From: JBCBJZ01 sp038522635
Lineage (GTDB): Bacteria > Pseudomonadota > Alphaproteobacteria > Rhizobiales > Hyphomicrobiaceae
Length of the DNA: 15,301 nucleotides
Direction: 5' to 3'
Assembly: GCA_038522635.1 (NCBI GenBank)
Contig: JBCBJZ010000089.1
Location: 1-15,301, forward strand
Below the pieces are notes generated by a model. The model was not told the DNA's origin. It saw only the letters and a list, made by a program, of their open reading frames with translations, and searched no databases. Positions 7,074 through 12,244 of this stretch are shown here, one piece after another; within the stretch, counting starts at the first letter, position 1, and every line of letters begins with the position of its first letter. The position numbers and the translations under genes are program-made.

Positions 7074-7280
7074 TTAGCTGACCTGGATGTTGGTCGCAGC
7101 CGCACGGCCCTGGCGGTCACGCTCCAGATCGTAGGTCACCTTCTGACCTTCCTGCGGGTGGCCGATGCCGGCGCGCTCCACAGCTGAGATGTGCACGAAC
7201 ACATCTTTTCCACCGTCGTCCGGCTGGATGAAGCCGTAACCTTTGGTGGGGTTGAACCATTTTACTGTCCCGGTTGCCAT
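7074..7280 (-). CDS. cspA: Cold-shock protein (CspA family)
   Basis: A 68-residue single OB-fold protein that binds single-stranded RNA and DNA and melts RNA structure, in the cytosol. It has the family start MATGTVKWFNPTKGYGFI with RNP1 (KGYGFI, residues 13-18) and RNP2 (DVFVHIS, about 27-33). The ATG at 7280 is chosen over an in-frame upstream one at 7331 because it gives the canonical N-terminus and has AGGAGA 5 bases before it. It stands alone between the enolase-family gene and DUF3147, with a long upstream region. The gene symbol is generic: alphaproteobacteria usually carry several paralogues. Confidence 0.96.
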   Translation of the reverse strand: MATGTVKWFNPTKGYGFIQPDDGGKDVFVHISAVERAGIGHPQEGQKVTYDLERDRQGRAAATNIQVS

Positions 7281-7285
7281 GTCGG

Positions 7286-7291
7286 TCTCCT
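7286..7291 (-). promoter_or_regulatory. Ribosome binding site of the cold-shock gene
   Basis: AGGAGA on the minus strand, 5 bases before the ATG at 7280. It fixes the start at the canonical MATGTVKWF N-terminus rather than 17 codons upstream. Confidence 0.85.
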
Positions 7292-7746
7292 GTCGGGGGT
7301 GGGGGGTCGTATCGCCGCGTGAATAGCCCACGCGTTGATGGTGGTGGCGCGTGCGCCGTGTTTCGAGGTCTCGCGCACGTTTAACCGGGCGTGATCTGTG
7401 GCGTGTTCGAGAAGCGCTCCACGGCCGTGGGCGCTCATCGGTACACGGGAGAACGACACGTCAGCCTTGGCGATGCCGAGCGTCGCGTAGGGTCTTGCAG
7501 TCACGAGTGGGGAAAGCCTTTCAAGCCGTGATGCAACCGGCGGAACGCTGTGTTGATCATCGAGCGGCTTCTTCGTGCAGTCAGCCTCTTCGGGCGACTG
7601 TCGGTCTCCAAAATTCTAACTCAAGGCCGCCAACCTTTAACGGTGCGATGAGTGCGGATGCGCACAGACGCGCCTAAGATCGCGGCCCTGATGTCAGCAG
7701 ATATGTGCCCCGACCTAGCTGGTGTCAAGGAGATGGCAGCACCCTC

Positions 7747-7790
7747 TGAAAAAGAAAAAATCGTTTTTGGTTTTGATTGTCAAAAAAACG
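7747..7790 (-). terminator. A/T-rich imperfect hairpin after the enolase-family gene
   Basis: Directly after the stop codon of the minus-strand gene comes a run of seven T, then an A-rich and a T-rich stretch (around AAAAACGATTTTTT) that can pair as an AU stem of about 5-10 bp. There is no GC-rich stem, so it would be a weak terminator. It may equally be only foreign AT-rich DNA. Confidence 0.35.
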
Positions 7791-8984
7791 TCACGTGATC
7801 AAATAATCGGCAACAACCTTTTCGTTCCAATCAATTCCGGCGCCAGGTCTTTGGTTTAACGACACAAATCCAGCATTCGGAACGATCGGTTCCAAAATTA
7901 AATCTTGCCCCCAGTCCATAAACTCCAACCAGTGGACGGTTGGCGTTGCGGCCAAGGCGTGCGCGGAGAATTCAGGTGACAGGTGCGACGACATGGGCAC
8001 CGCGTGAGCCTGTGCGACGCGCGCCAAGCGCCGCCAGCCGGTGATGCCGCCGATGCGCAAGATGTCGGGCATGATGAAGTCGCAGGCGTGCTGGGCGATG
8101 GCGGCCTGGCCTGTGCGCCAGCTCCAAAAATTTTCGCCGATCTGCAACGGCGTCTTGAGCTTCGCTGCGAGGCGGGCCTGCGTCGGATAGTCATCGTAGA
8201 CGATCGGCTCTTCGATCCAGGTCAGGCCTTCGTCATCGATCTGGCGGCAGAGCTCCAGAGCCTGCGCGGCATCAAGACCCTGGTTGAAGTCGGCCGAAAC
8301 CGCGATGTCTGGACCGACGGCTGCACGCACCTCGCGGATGGCATGGCGATCGGCTTGGATGGAGGCGCGCCCTAGCCGCATCTTGATGTGTCGGTAACCA
8401 CCGTGATCGCCCGCAAGCTCCCGCGCTTCGGTCGCGGCGGCGTCAGGTGCAAGCAGGCCGAGGCCATTGCTGTTGTAGGCGGGGATGGGCCGCTCCTGGC
8501 CGCCAAGCAAGCGAAAGAGCGGCAGCCCCAACTCCCGCGCAAGGGCGTCATGCAGCACCATGTCGAACATTGATTGTGCCATCTGGACGAGGCCCTCGTG
8601 CCCCAGCAGGCTCAGATGTCGCAGGCCATCGTCGTAGAAGGTTTCCATGGTCGCCATTGAGACGGGCCGTTGGGCTGCCCAAGCGGTAAAGCTCTCCAGC
8701 AGCGGCGGTAGGAGGTCGAGTGCCAACGGCTTGAATGTGAAGGCGAGGAGGCGGCCTTCCACGCCACCGCGTAAGGTCAGATCGATCAGCAGGAACGGCC
8801 CGTGCGTGAAGGTGCCGATGCGTGTGGCGAGCGGCCGGCGCAGCGGTGCGATGGCACGACGGATGCGGATGCTTTCGACGACGACGTCGTGGGCGGCGGC
8901 TTGCGCCAGCACGATGGCGCGCGGCGGGGCGCCCGGCGTATCGTCGGCTTGGTACGGTGGTGCTTCGCTCATGCCAGCGATCAT
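7791..8984 (-). CDS. Enolase-superfamily protein of the mandelate racemase subgroup, with a KxR motif
   Basis: A 397-residue protein colinear with Pseudomonas putida mandelate racemase (recalled from memory) at a constant offset of 37. Metal ligands are Asp232, Glu258 and Glu284 (racemase 195, 221, 247); the Asp307-His334 dyad (270, 297) and Glu354 (317) are kept, as is MSSHL...SAHALAATPT. The first catalytic pair reads Lys201-Met-Arg203 where the racemase has Lys164-x-Lys166, so the second Lys, its S-specific base, is replaced by Arg. Such enzymes take a proton from the alpha carbon of a carboxylate using Mg2+; this one may be a racemase of altered balance, an acid-sugar dehydratase or something else. 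About 35 N-terminal residues precede the family domain; Met5 is an alternative start. The last 44 codons and the downstream DNA are AT-rich with TTA, AGA and GGA codons unlike the rest. It starts 52 bases after the ParA-type gene. Confidence 0.88.
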   Translation of the reverse strand: MIAGMSEAPPYQADDTPGAPPRAIVLAQAAAHDVVVESIRIRRAIAPLRRPLATRIGTFTHGPFLLIDLTLRGGVEGRLLAFTFKPLALDLLPPLLESFTAWAAQRPVSMATMETFYDDGLRHLSLLGHEGLVQMAQSMFDMVLHDALARELGLPLFRLLGGQERPIPAYNSNGLGLLAPDAAATEARELAGDHGGYRHIKMRLGRASIQADRHAIREVRAAVGPDIAVSADFNQGLDAAQALELCRQIDDEGLTWIEEPIVYDDYPTQARLAAKLKTPLQIGENFWSWRTGQAAIAQHACDFIMPDILRIGGITGWRRLARVAQAHAVPMSSHLSPEFSAHALAATPTVHWLEFMDWGQDLILEPIVPNAGFVSLNQRPGAGIDWNEKVVADYLIT

Positions 8985-9036
8985 GGCCCGTCCGGCCTGC
9001 GCGTCAAGCGTGGCGGCCGCTTTGGTGGTGCAAGCT

Positions 9037-10125
9037 TTAGGATGTGGGCGCGGCGGCCGGCTCCAGGGGCTGCGCGCTTGCCACCTCAGTAACCTCGCCT
9101 GGCTTCACGTTCGTCGATGGCACGTCTTCTGTCGTGATATCGGTGGCCGTTGCGATCGCATCGTCCACGTCAGGTGCGCCACCTTCGGCCACGTCATCTG
9201 GCGGCGGGGGTGCCTCGGCATCGCCGTCGCCGCCATCATCGCTCACGGCTGCAACCTGTTGCGAGGCCGCAGCCGCCTGCTGCGCCATGTACACTTCAAA
9301 GTCGTCAAGTCGTTCCAGCAGCTCGACGCAGACCGCACGCACCGCCTGCCCGGCATCGGCTGGGTACTTCGCAGCATAGGTGCGTCCGCCTTCGTCGTGA
9401 TCAGCTGCGCGCTGTAGGTAGGCGCGCCGCGGGATCGCGATCGAAAAACAATGGTTGTCGGCGTCAGCGCGCAGCTCATCGTGCCAGCGTTGATCGGTGG
9501 GGGAGCGCTGGTCCTTCATGTTGATCAGCAGGCCGATGTTGCGGGAGAAGGGCTCCGCCTCCAGCCGTGCCTTGAAGCGCTGTAAGATCCCGTAGCCGCG
9601 CACCGATAGGTAGTCGGGCTTCAGAGGCGGCATGTGGAAATCGCACACCCGCAGCCAGGCTTCGGTCAGCACCGAAATCCCCGGCGGACAATCGACGAGC
9701 ACCACATCATAGGCGTCGCTCGCCTCCCGCAGCAACGCGGCGGCGGCCTCGCGGATTTCAGCCTGCTTGCCTTCGCCTGCGATATCGCGCTCCATCAGCG
9801 CCAGTTCCATGTGGCTGGGAATAAGGTCGATCCCCTCGGCGTCATCGACATCGCTGACGTTGGTGGCGATGAAGTCGCTCCACGGCTTTGTTTCACCGTC
9901 GAGCACAAGAGCGCGCAGGTAATCGACCAACGTCCGACCCTCACGCTCCATCGCTTCCCAGCGCTGCATGGGCATCAACATGACGCTGATGCTCGTTTGG
10001 CTGTCGCTGTCGATGACGAGGACGCGCTTGCCGTGATGCAACGCCAACGTTTCGGCCAAGGCCATCACAGACGTCGATTTCCCGACCCCGCCCTTGGTGT
10101 TCATTATCGCGATTGACCGGCCCAT
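9037..10125 (-). CDS. ParA/MinD-type ATPase with acidic C-terminal tail
   Basis: A 362-residue P-loop ATPase of the ParA class, which use ATP-driven dimerisation on DNA or membranes to position plasmids, chromosomes or protein clusters. The deviant Walker A is KGGVGKST (11-18) with signature Lys11, the switch I region is VIDSDSQTS (37-45) and Walker B is VVLVDCPPG (141-149). A helical C-terminus ends near 292. The last 70 residues are low-complexity, acidic and Pro/Ala-rich, unusual for ParA and probably unstructured. The ATG at 10125 is chosen because it puts the P-loop at the usual place and has GGAG just upstream; the frame stays open to 10278. No ParB, cargo gene or canonical parS site lies nearby, so it is an orphan. 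It probably shares a transcript with the enolase-family gene. The cargo is unknown. Confidence 0.87.
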   Translation of the reverse strand: MGRSIAIMNTKGGVGKSTSVMALAETLALHHGKRVLVIDSDSQTSISVMLMPMQRWEAMEREGRTLVDYLRALVLDGETKPWSDFIATNVSDVDDAEGIDLIPSHMELALMERDIAGEGKQAEIREAAAALLREASDAYDVVLVDCPPGISVLTEAWLRVCDFHMPPLKPDYLSVRGYGILQRFKARLEAEPFSRNIGLLINMKDQRSPTDQRWHDELRADADNHCFSIAIPRRAYLQRAADHDEGGRTYAAKYPADAGQAVRAVCVELLERLDDFEVYMAQQAAAASQQVAAVSDDGGDGDAEAPPPPDDVAEGGAPDVDDAIATATDITTEDVPSTNVKPGEVTEVASAQPLEPAAAPTS

Positions 10126-10137
10126 GCTCGCTCCGTG

Positions 10138-10163
10138 CCCCTTCGCGCAACCCCTTCGCGCAA
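10138..10163. repeat. 13-bp tandem repeat just upstream of the ParA-type gene
   Basis: CCCCTTCGCGCAA occurs twice in a row, followed by a degenerate third copy (CCCCTGCGCGCGC). On the minus strand it gives repeated TTGCGCGAAGGGG in the leader of the ParA-type gene, 13 bases before the ATG, so copy number could affect translation. Confidence 0.85.
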
Positions 10164-10265
10164 CCCCTGCGCGCGCCATCTTTAGCAGCTTGCAGGCCGG
10201 CGCGTGCGTGTCCTGAAGGCCTAGCGGAAAGGCCGACGAACAAGCATCTCTTAACCTGTGGAAAA

Positions 10266-10299
10266 CCCTGACGTCCAACGCGGCGCCGCGTTTTCAGGG
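10266..10299. repeat. Strong palindrome upstream of the ParA-type gene
   Basis: AACGCGGCGCCGCGTT at 10277-10292 is a perfect 16-bp palindrome. It is flanked by CCCTGA (10266-10271) and TCAGGG (10294-10299), also inverted, giving a nested dyad of 34 bp. It lies about 140 bases before the ATPase start and inside its likely promoter or leader. It may be an operator or an RNA hairpin; it does not resemble the canonical parS (TGTTTCACGTGAAACA). Confidence 0.7.
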
Positions 10300-10363
10300 C
10301 CTCCAAGCGGGAAGATCACGATTTCCAGCAGCGCGATGCTGGTCAACTTTTTGACATAGTTCA

Positions 10364-10385
10364 CAAAATGCGGTGCGTCATTTTG
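10364..10385. promoter_or_regulatory. 7-bp inverted repeat, operator-like
   Basis: CAAAATG (10364-10370) and CATTTTG (10379-10385) are exact inverted copies with an 8-base spacer, so the centres lie about 1.5 helical turns apart. TTGACA at 10351-10356 is a good -35 box just beside it, but I find no good -10 at 16-18 bases. A dimeric repressor site is plausible; the protein is unknown. Confidence 0.35.
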
Positions 10386-10524
10386 GATAAGCTGTAAGGT
10401 GGGTGCTGGACGTGTGGCTGAGGGGACGCGCGTCTGCTGTAGGTTTGCCTAACTTGGGGGTGCGGCGAGCGATAGTTGAGCGTGTCGACGGTGCGGACCG
10501 GAGGCGCGCAAGTGGGGTAAAGTG

Positions 10525-10614
10525 ATGTTGCAGAACTCGGTTCTGGCGGCGTTAGCGTGTGTGGCTGCTCCGGCGTTGAGCGTTGCGCTGTTTATGCTGA
10601 TCCAAGGATTGTAA
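10525..10614 (+). CDS. Putative 29-residue single-span membrane microprotein
   Basis: ATG at 10525, TAA at 10612-10614. After MLQNS come about 20 hydrophobic residues (SVLAALACVAAPALSVALFM) and a short LIQGL end: a plausible transmembrane helix. AGTGGGG ends 8 bases upstream and could serve as a ribosome binding site. It is plus strand, 170 bases before moeA. Membrane microproteins of this size occur in bacteria, but a chance ORF cannot be excluded from one sequence. I do not recognise it. Confidence 0.35.
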   Translation: MLQNSVLAALACVAAPALSVALFMLIQGL

Positions 10615-10748
10615 GCGCTCGGTTGTCAGCGTGCTCCAGACATTCATGTCGCGGGTAGCGGTAAGCCGGCAAGCGTTCGTGGTCCAGGTGCGGTGCGCTG
10701 TCCAAGGCCAGCGCAAGTGTCGCGGGAGCTTTGCTCACACGGCCGGGC

Positions 10749-10776
10749 TTGCTCGGGCTGGTTAGGCTCCTATAGC
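10749..10776 (+). promoter_or_regulatory. Probable moeA promoter
   Basis: TTGCTC (10749-10754) and TATAGC (10771-10776) are separated by 16 bases and resemble a housekeeping -35/-10 pair. Transcription would begin near 10783, two bases before the moeA ATG, so the message may have no leader. No Shine-Dalgarno precedes that ATG, which fits. Confidence 0.45.
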
Positions 10777-10784
10777 GTGGCCGC

Positions 10785-12158
10785 ATGACTTCTGACCCGT
10801 CGCCATCGGGCGCCTTATCTTCGAGCGCTCCATCCCGTGCGCTCCTCGACGATTGCTTCTTGCACGACAGCGAGAGGCTTCGCCACGACGAAGCTTTGGC
10901 GATCCTGCGGCGAGCCGCGCGGACGCTGGTCGGTGCGGAAAGCGTTCCGCTGTTTGAGGCCGCTGGCCGGATCATCGCTGCGCCGATTACCGCCTCGAGC
11001 CCGGTGCCCGCTCACACGAACGCGGCCGTTGACGGCTACGCGTTTTCCCACGCCGATCTGGCCGCCGAAGGATCGAGCGTCTTGCAGATCGCGGGCCGCG
11101 CTGCGGCGGGACGACCCTTCCAGGCGGCCTTGGCCGGGGGGCCCTCCGGTTCGCATGCGGCCCACCACCAACAACGCGCCCCGGCCGTTCGCATTTTTAC
11201 CGGCGCGGCACTGCCCACGACCTGCGACACCGTCGTTATGCAGGAAGACGTGACGGTTCGCGCTGATCCGTCCAATGCGAACGTGCGGCTGGTCGAGGTT
11301 CCAGCGGGTCTACGGCACGGCGCCAACGTCCGCCAGGCGGGAGAAGATGTGGCGGCCGGTGCGGTGCTGTTCGAAACCGGGGCGACGTTGCGGCCACAGG
11401 ACCTCGCGGGTTTGGCTTCCATCGGTGTCGCCGAGCCAACCTGTTTTAAGCGACTGAACGTGGCGGTGGTTTCCACGGGCGATGAAGTGGTGCGTCCTGG
11501 CGCACCCTTGGCGTTCGGGCAGGTCTACGATGCCAACGCGCCGATGCTGCAGGCGCTGATCGCGTCTACAGGCGCGCATGCGGTCGATGCGGGCGTGCTG
11601 CCGGATGATCCTGTGGCCCTGAAGGACCGACTGTTGGCGCTTGCGCAAACGTACGATGGGGTGATCACGTCCGGCGGGGCGAGCCGTGGCGAAGAGGACC
11701 ATCTGATCACGGTGCTCGACGAGATCGGCGAGCGTCACCTTTGGCAGCTCGCGGTGAAGCCAGGCCGGCCGATGACGTTTGGGCGCATCGGGCGCGTGCC
11801 TATGATCGGGCTGCCGGGTAACCCGGTCGCCGTCTTCGTCTGTTTTCTTCTTTATGTCGCTCCGCTGCTGCGCGCGCTCCAGGGTGCGCCTTGGCACGAA
11901 CCGCGACGGGAATGGCTCACTGCGGATTTCGCGATGACGGGACGCAAGACAGGGCGGCGCGAGTTCTGGCGTGGCCATGTTGAGGGCACGGGCGAGGCGA
12001 CGCGGGTCCGCAAGTTCGAGCGTGACGGATCGGGCCTGATCAGCGGCTTGCGCGCGGCCGACGGTCTGATCGAGATCCCTGAGGAGCATGGCGATGTGGC
12101 GCCGGGCGATCAGGTGGCGTTCATCCCGTTCAGCGCCTTTGGACTCGCTTACCGATGA
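10785..12158 (+). CDS. moeA: Molybdopterin molybdotransferase MoeA
   Basis: Cytosolic enzyme that inserts molybdate into adenylated molybdopterin, the last common step of molybdenum cofactor synthesis. The 457 residues have the family order: LHDSERLRHDEAL (26-38), NAAVDGYAF (79-87), RIFTGAALPTTCDTVVMQED (136-155), VVSTGDEVV (228-236), GQVYDANAPML (245-255), SGGASRGEEDHL (296-307, catalytic acidic region), KPGRPMTFGRI (325-335) and GLPGNPV (342-348). A beta-barrel C-terminal domain follows from about 376. It is longer than the usual 400-420 because of an N-terminal Ser/Pro stretch and an insertion of about 15 residues (Gly118-Pro133, rich in Gly, Ser and His) before RIFTG. No other Mo-cofactor gene is in the window. 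The start is the only near ATG, with no Shine-Dalgarno (see promoter). Confidence 0.96.
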   Translation: MTSDPSPSGALSSSAPSRALLDDCFLHDSERLRHDEALAILRRAARTLVGAESVPLFEAAGRIIAAPITASSPVPAHTNAAVDGYAFSHADLAAEGSSVLQIAGRAAAGRPFQAALAGGPSGSHAAHHQQRAPAVRIFTGAALPTTCDTVVMQEDVTVRADPSNANVRLVEVPAGLRHGANVRQAGEDVAAGAVLFETGATLRPQDLAGLASIGVAEPTCFKRLNVAVVSTGDEVVRPGAPLAFGQVYDANAPMLQALIASTGAHAVDAGVLPDDPVALKDRLLALAQTYDGVITSGGASRGEEDHLITVLDEIGERHLWQLAVKPGRPMTFGRIGRVPMIGLPGNPVAVFVCFLLYVAPLLRALQGAPWHEPRREWLTADFAMTGRKTGRREFWRGHVEGTGEATRVRKFERDGSGLISGLRAADGLIEIPEEHGDVAPGDQVAFIPFSAFGLAYR

Positions 12159-12244
12159 CGCAGCCAGCTTGAGCGCAGCGCCAAGCGGCGCGTCCAAGCG
12201 ACGCCCCAATTTGCGGTTAACTCCCCAACAAGTTCAAATCCGTT

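Larger units (their letters stand above)
7281..7790 (-). other. Region between the enolase-family stop and cspA: probable promoter and long leader
   Basis: A 510-bp gap. Open frames on either strand (up to 108 codons) show no family signature, and one on the minus strand overlaps the cspA start, so I treat them as chance. Cold-shock genes often carry long 5' untranslated regions that act as temperature sensors, so part of this may be such a leader. I could not fix a promoter; AT-richer DNA around 7605-7645 is the likeliest place. Confidence 0.5.
10126..10784. other. Divergent intergenic region between the ParA-type gene and moeA
   Basis: A 659-bp gap holding 13-bp tandem repeats, a 16-bp perfect palindrome with flanking inverted repeats, a CAAAATG/CATTTTG inverted repeat, a possible 29-residue ORF and a promoter-like pair before moeA (own entries). 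Two 9-mers, TGTGGAAAA (10257-10265) and TTTGGATAA (10382-10390), each differ by one base from the reverse complement of the DnaA box TTATCCACA. I see no tRNA or other RNA gene. Confidence 0.75.

Noticed and set aside
7280..7609. An 11-bp match between the cspA start region (7280-7290) and 7599-7609 that could suggest sequestration of the ribosome site.
   Set aside because: It is a direct, not complementary, repeat, and matches of this length are expected by chance in 15 kb.
7351..7677. A 108-codon plus-strand frame in the cspA upstream region.
   Set aside because: Its translation is Arg/Ser-rich without family features or a ribosome site and it lies over the probable cspA leader.
10266..10299. 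Palindrome considered as a canonical parS site.
   Set aside because: It has no resemblance to TGTTTCACGTGAAACA and no ParB gene is nearby; kept only as an unassigned palindrome.
11310..12209. A 299-codon minus-strand frame over moeA.
   Set aside because: It is a shadow of the clearly identified MoeA frame and has no recognisable motifs.
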